Positions 25,330 through 35,464 of a DNA stretch of 64,000 nt are shown in pieces (position 1 is the first letter of the stretch; each line of letters begins with the position of its first letter). The notes under the pieces are model-generated. The model had not been told where the DNA came from and made no database searches. It saw only the letters and a program-made list of their open reading frames with translations. This DNA comes from Boswellia sacra (taxonomy: Eukaryota > Streptophyta > Magnoliopsida > Sapindales > Burseraceae). Where the stretch lies: the NCBI GenBank assembly GCA_013180625.2, contig SNVD02009519.1, positions 2,074,501 to 2,138,500 of the forward strand, given 5' to 3'. The position numbers were made by a program, and so were the translations under genes.

Positions 25330-25804
<475 letters not shown>

Positions 25805-26090
25805 CTACATATTATATTCATGGACCAGATTAATCATGAATATAAATTGCTCATAACTAACAAGACTTCCTGAAAATATAAGTGAAGGGCAAATACGACG
25901 AGAAAATTCTTCAAGGTTCTTACGAATTTGACAACTACAGTAGAGGAAAAGAACTGTTATGGCCATAATAATATTGGGCCTAATTGTCTCTAACACAGTA
26001 AGCCCATTACTGTGGTCCATTATCTGGGCCCATTATCTGGGCCCATTATCTGGGTCCCACAATGACCCAGCCCAGCTCAATTATTTATGA

Positions 26091-26345
26091 TACGGTAATC
26101 CCATTACCGTATCCCACTATCTGGGCCCATTACAGTAAGCCCATTACTGTATCCCATTATCTGGGCCCATTACAGTAAGCCCATTACTGTATCCCATTAG
26201 CTGGGCCTATTACAGTAAGCCCATTACTGTATCCTACTATCCGGGCCCATACGGTAAGCCCATTACCGTATCCCATTACATGGGCCCATTACAGTAAGCC
26301 CATTACCGTATCCCATTACATGGGCCCATTACAGTAAGCCCATTA
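26091..26345 (+). promoter_or_regulatory. U3 array of short hairpins with GGCCCA/TGGGCC motifs
   Basis: Repeated units of about 40 bp contain TACAGTAA-GCCCA-TTACTGTA (26131-26151 is one example) or TACGGTAA-TCCCA-TTACCGTA (26091-26111). The A-T versus G-C changes occur on both arms together. Between hairpins lie TGGGCC/GGCCCA motifs resembling plant site II/UP1 promoter elements. The same architecture is present in every LTR of the family. Confidence 0.75.
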
Positions 26346-26402
26346 CTGTAGCCCATCGTCTGGGCCTATTATATGGGTTCCACAATGGCCCATTCCGACT
26401 CC

Positions 26403-26410
26403 TATATAAA
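26403..26410 (+). promoter_or_regulatory. LTR TATA box
   Basis: TATATAAA follows the U3 array and is conserved in the full-length LTRs of this family. Transcription should start about 30 bp downstream. Confidence 0.7.
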
Positions 26411-26682
26411 CCCTCCGGAACGTTGCTCAAGGTAAGTTGACAAATGCACATTTTTCTAAACTTATTATCTCTCTACAATTCCTCTATTTTTGAGAGTTTC
26501 TCTCTTTAGGAATTTCTCTCAGAAAATTTCGGAGTGCCGGATACTGACTTGAGCGTCGGAGGGTCACCGCCGGCACCACCGCCGGAACCCCTGACCGTTT
26601 TTCTGTGCTCGCAGGACCGTACCCGACACACGACCCGAGCTCCGACCCGCTCCCCCGGCCGTCCGGAAATCGTGCATCAACA

Positions 26683-26700
26683 GTTGGCGCCGTCTGTGGG
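26683..26700 (+). other. Primer-binding site
   Basis: GTTGGCGCCGTCTGTGGG follows LTR 1. TGGCGCC would pair with a tRNA ending GGCGCCA; which tRNA is not certain. Confidence 0.75.
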
Positions 26701-26757
26701 GACGACAATCTAAGCCTCTTTAGTTGTTGCTCCCATCCAAACTTATTCAAACACATC

Positions 26758-27183
26758 ATGAATCACGAATCCCAACACTCAACCTCCCTAGAGGTTGACA
26801 AAAAAATCGAGGAAGAAGCACCTCCCTGACGTCGAAGGGTAATTGACACAGGGAGAGCTTTAGTGATATCCTCTGGGGTGGAGCCTAACCTCAGGCAACC
26901 CCGACTTCCACTTAGAAGACTAAGGAGAGACAAGGCGAATCGATTAATTACCAGGGAACGTACCATGCGAAATTTTAGTGAACAAACGAACCGTATGGTG
27001 ACTATGTTCAACCAAGCATTTGGACAAAGTGCTCAGCAGGCTGCTGCTGGGAATAACCCAAGGAGTGCCATGGTAGTGCCTAATGTCCTGACGGATGTCA
27101 ATGGGCATCCTGACCTAGTCGCCCAGACTTCTGGATTGCCTCGCCATCAGGTCATTCAACCAAATCTTCACCATCCTATTGTT
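26758..27183 (+). pseudogene. Gag N-terminal remnant, unit 1
   Basis: Starts MNHESQHSTSLEV and follows the intact gag of unit 3 (38901 onward) codon by codon, with a TGA at 26827-26829 where unit 3 has CGA. Similarity stops abruptly at about 27183. The rest of gag-pol is missing. Confidence 0.85.
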
Positions 27184-27609
27184 CTCCATGCTGAATATTC
27201 ACCTCACGCATGAACTCCACCAATGTTCCGTGCAAAGTTGCAATCTCAGCCCCATGCATCTCCGATTGCTCCATCAAGCTCCCCTTCTGTTGAGCTTGTG
27301 GTATGCCAACCAGCGCCTCTAACTGTGGCAATCTATCTTTGAGCGTCTCCCCAGACCTTATGCTCAAAAGATAACCAGAATGTGAGTAGGTAGAGACAAG
27401 TTACGCAAGATACATTAAACCCCCGTTTGAATACCACTTTGGCCCTCGTAGCCAAACTGGACCTCTTCGCCAACTTGGCCCTCCTAGCCAACCTGGGCTC
27501 TCCTTACCACAAGTCACAGGACTTTTTTTTCTGATATGCGGATTGCCCTGCGATAGCGCTAAGCCCCCACTTAGCCAGCTACTCGACAAACCGCTTTAAA
27601 GGTTCTCAC
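27184..27609. other. Unassigned segment between gag remnant and minisatellite
   Basis: Not present in the other units. A minus-strand frame (27367-27176) is Leu/Glu-rich and coiled-coil-like, perhaps a fragment of another element in antisense. A run of GGCC/AACCT-type repeats lies near 27440-27510. No function assigned. Confidence 0.35.
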
Positions 27610-28545
27610 CGAGCGCATTGCATGCTTCCTCTTGCGCGCCCAGCGCATTGCATGCTTCCCCTTGCGCGCCCAGCGCTAGCATGCTTTCCTCCTGCGCGCC
27701 CGGCGCATAGCATGCTTTCCTCCCGCGCGCCCAGCGCATAGCATGCTTTCCTCCCGCGCGCCCAGCGCCGAGCATGCTTTCCTCCTGCGCGCCCAGCGCC
27801 TAGCATGCTTTCCTCTTGCGCGCCCAGCGCATTGCATGCTTCCCCTTGCGCGCCCAGCGCCTTGCATGCCTTCCCCTTGCGCGCCCAGCGCCTTGCATGC
27901 TTTCCTCTTGCGCGCCCAGTGCCTGGCATGCTTTCCTCTTGCGCGCCCAGCGCATTGCATGCTTCCTCTTGCGCGCCCAGCGCATTGCATGCTTCCCCTT
28001 GCGCGCCCAGCGCTAGCATGCCTTCCTCCCGCGCGCCCAGCGCCGAGCATGCTTTCCTCCCGCGCGCCCAGCGCCTAGCATGCTTTCCTCTTGCGCGCCC
28101 AGCGCATTGCATGCTTCCCCTTGCGCGCCCAGCGCTAGCATGCTTTCCTCCTGCGCGCCCAGCGCCTGGCATGCCTTCCTCTTGCGCGCCCAGCGCCTGG
28201 CATGCTTTCCTCTTGTGCGCCCAGCGCATTGCATGCTTCCTCTTGCGCGCCCAGCGCATTGCGTGCTTCCCCTTGCGCGCCCAGCGCTAGCATGCTTTCC
28301 TCCTGCGTGTCCAGCGCATAGCATGCTTTCCTCCCGCGCGCCCAGCGCCGAGCATGCTTTCCTATTGTGCGCCCAGCGCCTTGCATGCTTTCCTCTTGCG
28401 CGCCCAGCGCCTCGCATGCCCTTCCCCTGCGATCAGCGCCTAGCATGCCTTCCCCTGCGCGCCCAGCGCCTAGCATGCTTTCACCCTTGCGCGCCCAGCG
28501 CCTTGAATGTTTTTCCATAGCGCGCCCTGCGCTCACTTGCTTCTC
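27610..28545. repeat. 31-bp GC-rich minisatellite, array 1
   Basis: About 30 tandem copies of a 28-31-bp unit, typified by CTTGCGCGCCCAGCGCATTG plus CATGCTTTCCT. Most units contain GCATGC, and many contain TGCATG, which on the other strand is the RY core CATGCA. The unit lacks stops in all three minus-strand frames, producing long overlapping ORFs that I regard as non-genic. Confidence 0.9.
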
Positions 28546-29099
28546 CCCTATGCGATAAAATGAAAAGAGTAAAAAGAATACAATCAGCCCCAAGATTGTG
28601 TGCTGGAAACACTCACAATGACACTCACACTAACTACTCCGTTCGCTAAGTGTTTTCCCCTTGTGTCACTCTCTACCCCTGTAGAGTTCTACCTGGAGAC
28701 CTCCCCCTGGAGGGTCTACCTACTTCCAGACCACCATCTTGGTACATATATATAGCCAACCAACAACCCTGGTTGCTAGGTTCCGTGTAGTTGACATCCC
28801 CAACTACTAGGCTAGGTGGCGCGCTCCTACACTGCCACATAATCCTCCACTCCCCCGCAAGTAGAGATCATGGGAGTTAACTACCCGTAACTCCCCACTT
28901 CCTCTCATGGGTATAACCACCCATGGTTAAAGGTCATGGCATGGAATTAACTCCGCCGAGTAACTTCCTACTCCGGAAGTAACCACCTCGAGTCACTTCC
29001 CACTTCCCTCATGAGCATAACTACCCATGAGTGGGATGGAGGCATGAAATATGGGAATTAACTTCCCACTGTCATTCCTGTTCTCAAGGACATGGTTGA

Positions 29100-29810
29100 A
29101 CCCTCTCAACCACTAAGTTAGTGGGGAAGTTACATTTCCAAAACCTTAGGAAGCAACTTTCACCCCACTATTTCCCTATTTTTAGGAACCACAATCCTCT
29201 TGGATATGTGCCATATTTTAAGCCCACTAACACGCCCATATGCATCATGAATCGCTGCTGTGCGCCGTGTCGCCCGATGCCATGCGCCATGTCACCACTT
29301 TGTGGTGCGCTACCCATGCGCATGCTTGCTACCCCGCAAGCGTCCCGGCCCGCATGCGTGCATGTGCTAGTGTCCATGCGCTACGTTGCCCCCAACATGA
29401 GCGTAGCATCGTTGTGTCGCGCCCAACTCCCGTGTGCACTCCACACATCATGCTCACCACCCGTACATGCATGTTATCTCACTATGCCACGCCCATCACA
29501 TGTGCGTGCAAGTGCGTGCCATATTACGCTCGCTACCAATGCATGCGTATTATTTCGTTGCGCTACACATCCCCCTGTGTCAGCGTTCACATGGCCTTGC
29601 GCTTCCCCTCGCGCATCAATGACGCCATGCAACGTCTCCACACCTTGCTTAAGCACTCACCCATATGCTTCTCGTGGGCATGCACCCTTGCAGCCCCCTC
29701 CAAGCCATGGCGTAACGCAAGGCATGTTATGCCAGCCATGTGCGAAGATCAAGGGTGTAACAGTCAGCCTCCCACCACTTTTCAAACCTCCAGTTCATTA
29801 TCTGAGGTAG
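29100..29810 (+). repeat. Conserved spacer with a 229-codon open frame, copy 1
   Basis: This ~0.7-kb segment recurs at 34732-35442 and 48093-48736. It contains an open frame rich in Cys, His, Pro and Met. The two complete copies differ by substitutions only, without indels. No family is recognised and no promoter is visible, so I treat it as element spacer. Its right end (29767-29810) matches part of exon 1 of the antisense gene of unit 3, in antisense. Confidence 0.6.
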
Positions 29811-29839
29811 AAAAAAAATGCTGGGGGATGGTATTGAAA

Positions 29840-30560
29840 ATCCGCGGAAGCACGTCCACGGAAGCACACCCGAGGAAGCACGTCCGCGGAAGCACGCCCG
29901 CGGAGGCACGTCCGCGGAGGAAAAAAATATTAAAGCTTGAAAATCCGCGGAAGCACTCCCGCGGAGGAAAAATTATTCAAGTTTGAAAATCCGCGGAAGC
30001 ACACCCGCGGAAGAAAAATTATTCAAATCTGAAAATCTGCGGAAGCACGTCCGCGGAAGCACGTCTGCGGAAGCATACCCGCGGAAGCACGTCCGCGGAA
30101 GCACACCCGCGGAAGCACGTCCGCGGAAGCACGCCCGCGGAGGCACGTCCGCGGAGGAAAAAAATATTAAAGCTTGAAAATCCGCGGAAGCACTCCCGCG
30201 GAGGAAAAATTATTCAAGTTTGAAAATCCCCGGAAGCACGCCCGCGGAGGAAAAAATATTAAGGCTTGAAAATTCGCGGAAACACCCCCGCGGAGAAAAA
30301 ATTATTTAAGTTTGAAAATTCACGAAAACACCCCCGCGGAGAAAAAATTGAAGTTTGAAATTTCGCGGAAACACCCCCCAAAATAAAAATTGCAGTTTGA
30401 AATTTCGCGGAAACACCCCCGCGAAATAAAAATAAAGGTTTGAAATTTGCGGAAATACCCCCGTGAAATAAAAATTATAGTTTGAAATTTCGCAGAAACA
30501 CCCCCACGAAATAAAAATAAAGTTTTGAAATTTTTCAGAAACACCCCCGGATTTTAAGTA
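29840..30560. repeat. CCGCGG satellite, unit 1
   Basis: Tandem 14-bp units of the type AAGCACGTCCGCGG, interspersed with a longer A/T-rich motif (GAAAAATTATTCAAGTTTGA). It degrades rightward into ACACCCCCGCGAAATAAAA-type repeats. Equivalent arrays exist in all four units. Confidence 0.88.
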
Positions 30561-30694
30561 AAGGTTTTGAAATTTTACACCAACACCCCCGAGGTTATAT
30601 AATGGAAATTTTGAAATTTGCTGATATGCCCCCGTGCTTATTCAAATTTCTTGGAGGGAGTCCTTGTAAAACTTACGTAAACCTGCATGAACGC

Positions 30695-31130
30695 AGGTAG
30701 CAGCGCCCCGCGCCAGCGCCCAGCGTCCAGCACGCACGCGGGCGCCCAGCGCCCAGCACGCACGTGGGCACCCAGCACCCAGCGCCCCTGCGCGCGCCCA
30801 GCGCCTCGCCCCTCGCCCCTGCGCGCGCCCAGCGCCTCGCTCCTCGCCGCTCGCCCGCGGCTCGAGCGACCAGGCCTCGCCCCTCGCCCCTGCGCGCGCC
30901 CAGCGCCTCTCCCCCTCGCCGCTCGCCCGCGGCTCGCGCCCACGCAGCGCCCACGCAGCGCGCCCAGGCAGCACCCAGGCTGCACGCCCAGGCAGCACCC
31001 AGGCAGCGCCCACGCAGCGCGCCCAGGCAGCACCCAGGCTGCACGCCCAGGCAGCACCCAGGCAGCGCCCAGGCAGCACCCAGGCTGCACGCCCAGGCAG
31101 CGCGCCCAGCACGCCCAGCATGCTTCGCCT
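30695..31130. repeat. CAGGCAGC/GCGCCCAGC GC-rich satellite, unit 1
   Basis: Short tandem units such as CAGGCAGCACGCC and CTGCGCGCGCCCAGCGCCTC. Recurs at 36690-37250, 44985-45620 and 49535-49985. Overlapping GC-rich ORFs here are artefacts of composition. Confidence 0.88.
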
Positions 31131-31157
31131 GCTCCTCCCATGCTGCAACCCACAATA

Positions 31158-31524
31158 AATGCCAGTAGCTTACTACTACTAAACCTTTTAAAAGATGGAC
31201 GTGAATCAATAGAAGACAATGATCGGCCCCTTTGTAGATGTACGTGATGTAGCTGAGGCGATTTTGCTGGTGTACGGGAAACCCGAGGCTAAAGGAAGAT
31301 ATATATGTACTTCATATGCAATCAAAATGCAGGCACTGGTAGACAAGTTAAAGAGCATGTATCCGAACTACAATTACCCTAAAAGTTTCACTACGGTGGA
31401 GGACAAAGTAAAGCTTAGTTCGGAGAGGTTGCAGAATTTGGGGTGGAAGAACAGGCCACTAGAAGAAACTATCGCTGATGTTGTCATGAATTCTGAAGAG
31501 AGTGGCATCCTCTGTAGAACATAG
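31158..31524 (+). pseudogene. Captured cinnamoyl-CoA-reductase-like gene fragment, copy 1
   Basis: The coding remnant reads NASSLLLLNLLKDGRESIED, then after a one-base shift in a C-run (about 31226-31230) FVDVRDVAEAILLVY, KPEAKGRYICTS, SMYPNYNYPKSFT and LGWKNRPLEET, ending at a TAG after GILCRT. This is the C-terminal third of an NADPH-dependent reductase of the CCR/dihydroflavonol-reductase group, without the N-terminal cofactor fold or catalytic Tyr/Lys. The 3' flank to about 31690 looks like its former 3' UTR. It was captured by the retroelement; copy 2 (50020-50386) has the same frameshift. Confidence 0.85.
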
Positions 31525-31689
31525 CCAACTAGTTTGCTGAGTAGTAAACCTTAAGTTCATGCCATCTCATGTTCCAGGGTTGCTTCAACTCAGTTAAGTC
31601 TAGCACCATCTAGGTACTTAAAATAGATTTTCATATGGAAGATCTTTGTGTGTTGAGATATCGGTATTAAGGAAAGGTTGAAACCAATT

Positions 31690-31925
31690 TTGCTCGCCCG
31701 GGCGCTGTGGCATGCTAGCCTGCGCGCTGGGGCCTGATCACCCGCGCGCTGTGGCCTGCTAGCCCGCGTGCTGGTGCCTGATCACCCGCGCGCTGTGGCC
31801 TGCTAGCCCGCGTGCTGGTGCTTGCTCGCCCGCGCGCTGTGGCATGCTAGCCCGCGCACTGGGGCTTGCTCGCCCGCGCGCTGTGACTTGCTCGCCCGCG
31901 CGCTGTGGCCTGGTCGCCCCTGCGT
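31690..31925. repeat. GCGCGCTGTGGCCTGCTAGCCC tandem repeat, unit 1
   Basis: Several near-identical copies of a GC-rich unit (CGCGCGCTGTGGCCTGCTAG, CGCGTGCTGGTGCCTGATCA). The same array recurs at 50552-50785 in unit 4. Confidence 0.8.
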
Positions 31926-32138
31926 GCGTAGCAACTCTCCCACGCAGGCTTGCTGTGCACGCCGCTCGCCCATGCGAGCCGGCCCTCCATCACACCCGAA
32001 CACACCCTTGAATTTCTTCTCCCTCCACCACGTCCGAACACACATTCATATTTCCCGGACATACTTAATTTTTAGCCTAGAAATGACTAAATAGTCCCTA
32101 CGTCGACCCGTTAGTCGACTTGGGCCTGGGGGGACTAC

Positions 32139-33157
32139 TGTTATGGCCATAATAATATTGGGCCTAATTGTCTCTAACACAGTAAGCCCATTACTGTGGC
32201 CCATTAGCTGGGCCCATTATCTGGGTCCATTACAATGACCCAGCCCAGCTCAATTATTTATAATACGGTAAGCCCATTACCGTATCCCATGATCTGGGCT
32301 CATTACAGTAAGCCCATTACTGAAGCCCATCATTTGGGCCTAGTTATTTCTAATTCAGTAAGCCCATTACTGAAGCCCATCATCTGGGGTCACTTACACT
32401 GCTTACCTCCAAGCCCAGAATAGCTAAATAGTCCCTACGTCGACCCGTTAGTCGACTTGGGCCTGGGGGGACTACTGTTATGGCCATAATAATATTGGGC
32501 CTAATTGTCTCTAACACAATAAGCCCATTACTGTGGTCCATTATCTGGGCCCCACAATGACCCAGCCCAGCTCAATTATTTATGATACGGTAAGCCCATT
32601 ACCGTATCCCACTATCTGGGCCCATTACAGTAAGCCCATTACTGTATCCCATTAGCTGGGCCTATTACAGTAAGCCCATTACTGTATCCTACTATCCGGG
32701 CCCATACGGTAAGCCCATTACCGTATCCCATTACCTGTCTCTTATACACATCTAGATGTGTATAAGAGACAGGCCCATTACCGTATCCCATTACATGGGC
32801 CCATTACAGTAAGCCCATTACTGTAGCCCATTGTCTGGGCCTATTATCTGGGTTCCACAATGGCCCATTCCGACTCCTATATAAACCCTCCGGAACGTTG
32901 CTCAAGGTAAGTTGACAAATGCACATTTTTCTGAACTCTTTATCTCTCTACAATTCCTCTATTTTTGAGAGCTTCTCTCTCTAGGAATTTCTCTCAGAGA
33001 ATTCCGGAGTGCCGGATACTGACTTGAGCGTCGGAGGGTCACCGCCGGCACTAGCGCCGGCACCCCTGACCGTTTTTCTGTGCTCGCAGGACCGTACCCG
33101 ACACACGACCCGAGCTCCGACCCGCTCCCCCGGCCGTCCGGAAATCGTGCATCAACA
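32139..33157 (+). repeat. LTR 2, composite (337-bp partial LTR + PPT + full LTR)
   Basis: 32139-32475 is a truncated LTR fused to a 3' internal end (ACTTACACTGCTTACCTCCA) and a polypurine tract; 32476-33157 is a full LTR. The first part appears identical to 47050-47386. The full part is interrupted by a sequencing adapter at 32735-32772. Confidence 0.85.
32735..32772. other. Nextera mate-pair junction adapter (assembly artefact)
   Basis: CTGTCTCTTATACACATCT is followed immediately by its exact reverse complement: 38 bp, two Tn5 mosaic ends back to back. This is the circularisation adapter of Nextera mate-pair libraries. The same 22 bp of LTR sequence lies on both sides (32713-32734 and 32773-32794). 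It is not genomic DNA. Confidence 0.97.
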
Positions 33158-33175
33158 GTTGGCGCCGTCTGTGGG
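33158..33175 (+). other. Primer-binding site of unit 2
   Basis: GTTGGCGCCGTCTGTGGG. The minisatellite begins almost at once, so gag is wholly deleted from this unit. Confidence 0.75.
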
Positions 33176-33194
33176 GAACGAACCCACGACCACA

Positions 33195-34185
33195 TGGTTC
33201 CTCTTGCGCGCCCAGCGCATTGCATGCTTCCTCTTGCGCGCCCAGCGCATTGCATGCTTCCCTCTTGCGCGCCCAGCGCATTGCATGCTTTCTCTTGCGC
33301 GCCCAGCGCATTGCATGCTTCCTCTTGCGCGCCCAGCGCATAGCATGCTATCCTCTTGCGCGCCCAGCGCATTGCATGCTACCTCTTGCGCGCCCAGCGC
33401 ATTGCATGCTTTCCTCTTGCGCGCCCAGCGCATAGCATGCTTTCCTCCTGCGCGCCCAGCGCATAGCATGCTTTCCTCCTGCGCGCCCACCGCATAGCAT
33501 GCTTTCCTCCTGCGCGCCCACCGCATTGCATGCTTTCCTCTTGCGCGTCCAGCGCATTGCATGCTTCCCCTTGCGCGTCCAGCGCTAGCATGCTTTCCTC
33601 CTGCGCGCCCAGCGCATAGCATGCTTTCCTCCTGCGCGCCCAGCGCATTGCATGCTTCCCCTTGCGCGCCCAGCGCTAGCATGCTTTCCTCTTGCGCGCC
33701 CAGCGCATAGCATGCTTTCCTCTTGCGCGCCCAGCGCATTGCATGCTTTCCTCCTGCGCGCCCAGCGCATAGCATGCTTTCCTCCTGCGCACCCAGCGCA
33801 TTGCATGCTTTCCTCTTGCGCGCCCAGCGCATTGCATGCTTCCCCTTGCGCGCCCAGCGCATTGCATGCTTTCCTCTTGCGCGCCCAGCGCTAGCATGCT
33901 TTCCTCTTGCGCGCCCAGCGCATTGCATGCTTCCTCTTGCGCGCCCAGTGCATTGCATGCTTCCCCTTGCGCGCCCAGCGCTAGCATGCTTTCCTCCTGC
34001 GCGCCCAGCGCCTGGCATGCCTTCCTCTTGTGCGCCCAGCGCCTCACATGCCCTTCCCCTGCGATCAGCGCCTAGCATGCCTTCCCCTGCGCGCCCAGTG
34101 CCTAGCATGCTTTCACCCTTGCGCGCCCAGCGCCTTGAATGTTTTTTCCATAGCGCGCCCTGCGCTCACTTGCTTCTCCCCTATG
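33195..34185. repeat. 31-bp GC-rich minisatellite, array 2
   Basis: Same unit as array 1 (27610-28545), again about 30 copies, with a higher share of the GCATTGCATGC variant. It abuts the primer site of unit 2. An uninterrupted 318-codon minus-strand frame (34108-33152) arises from the three-frame-open unit. Confidence 0.9.
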
Positions 34186-35442
34186 CGATAAATTGAAAAG
34201 AGTAAAAAGAATACAATCAGCCCCAAGATTGTGTGCTGGAAACACTCACAATGACACTCACACTAGCTACTTCGTTCGCTAAGTGTTTTCCCCTTGTGTC
34301 ACTCTCTACCCCTGTAGAGTTCTACCTGGAGACCTCCCCCTGGAGGGTCTACCTACTTCCAGCCCACCATCTTGGTACATATATATAGCCAACCAACAAC
34401 CCTGGTTGCTAGGTTCCATGTAGTTGGCATCCCCAACTACTAGCTAGGTGGCGCGCTCCTACGCTGCCACATAATCCTCCACTCCCCCATAAGTGGAGAT
34501 CATGGGAGTTAACTACCCGTAACTCCCCACTTCCTCTCATGGGTATAACCACCCATGGTTAAAGGTCATGGCATGGAATTAACTCCGCCGAGTAACTTCC
34601 CGCTCCGGAAGTAACCACCCCGAGTCACTTCCCACTTCCCTCATGAGCATAACTACCCATGAGTGGGATGGAGGCATGGAATATGGGAATTAACTTCCCA
34701 CTGTCATTCCTGTTCTCAAGGACATGGTTGAACCCTCTCCACCACTAAGTTAGTGGGGAAGTTACATTTCCAAAACCTTAGGAAGCAACTTTCACCCCAC
34801 TATTTCCTTATTTTTAGGAACCACAATCCTCTTGGATATGTGCCATATATTAAGCCCACTAACACGCCCATATGCATCATGAATCGCTGCTGTGCGCCGT
34901 GTCGCCCGATGCCATGCGCCATGTCACCACTTTGTGGTGCGCTACCAATGCGCATGCTTGCTACCCCGCAAGCGTCCCGGCCCGCATGCGTGCATGTGCT
35001 AGTGTCCATGCGCTACGTTGCCCCCAACATGCGCGTAGCATCGTTGTGTCGCGCCCACCTCCCGTGTGCACTCCACACATCATGCTCACCACCCGTACGT
35101 GCATGTTATCTCACTATGCCACGCCCATCACATGTGCGTGCAAGTGCGTGCCATATTACGCTCGCTACCAATGCATGCGTATTATTTCGTTGCGCTACAC
35201 ATCCCCCTGTGTCAGCGTTCACATGGCCTTGCGCTTCCCCTCGCGCATCAATGACGCCATGCAACGTCTCCACACCTTGCTTAAGCACTCACCCATATGC
35301 TTCTCGTGGGCATGCACCCTTGCAGCCCCCTCCAAGCCATGGCGTAACGCAAGGCATGTTATGCCAGCCATGTGTGAAGATCAAGGGTGTAACAGTCAGC
35401 CTCCCACCACTTTTCAAACCTCCGGTTCATTATCTGAGGTAG
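34186..35442 (+). repeat. Conserved spacer, unit 2 copy
   Basis: Near-identical to 28546-29810 of unit 1, including the 229-codon frame (34753-35442) and the terminal piece of the antisense gene (35399-35442). Confidence 0.75.
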
Positions 35443-35464
35443 AAAAAAAAAATGCTGGGGGATG

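Larger units (their letters stand above)
25955..26682 (+). repeat. LTR 1 (outer left LTR)
   Basis: 728 bp. U3 is a hairpin-repeat array, then TATATAAA, then R/U5 ending CGTGCATCAACA. No polypurine tract precedes it; the flank is the AGAAC target duplication, so this is a true 5' boundary. Confidence 0.9.

Noticed and set aside
27610..28545. CRISPR-like regular repeats
   Set aside because: Units are head-to-tail without unique spacers, in a plant nuclear context; it is a minisatellite.
32735..32772. Perfect 19-bp inverted repeat as a natural transposon end or hairpin
   Set aside because: It is exactly two Tn5 mosaic ends joined as in a Nextera mate-pair adapter; a library artefact explains it fully.
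33152..34108. 318-codon minus-strand ORF and its overlapping partners in the 31-bp minisatellites
   Set aside because: They arise because the repeat unit lacks stops in all frames; equally long frames overlap on both strands and none resembles a known protein.
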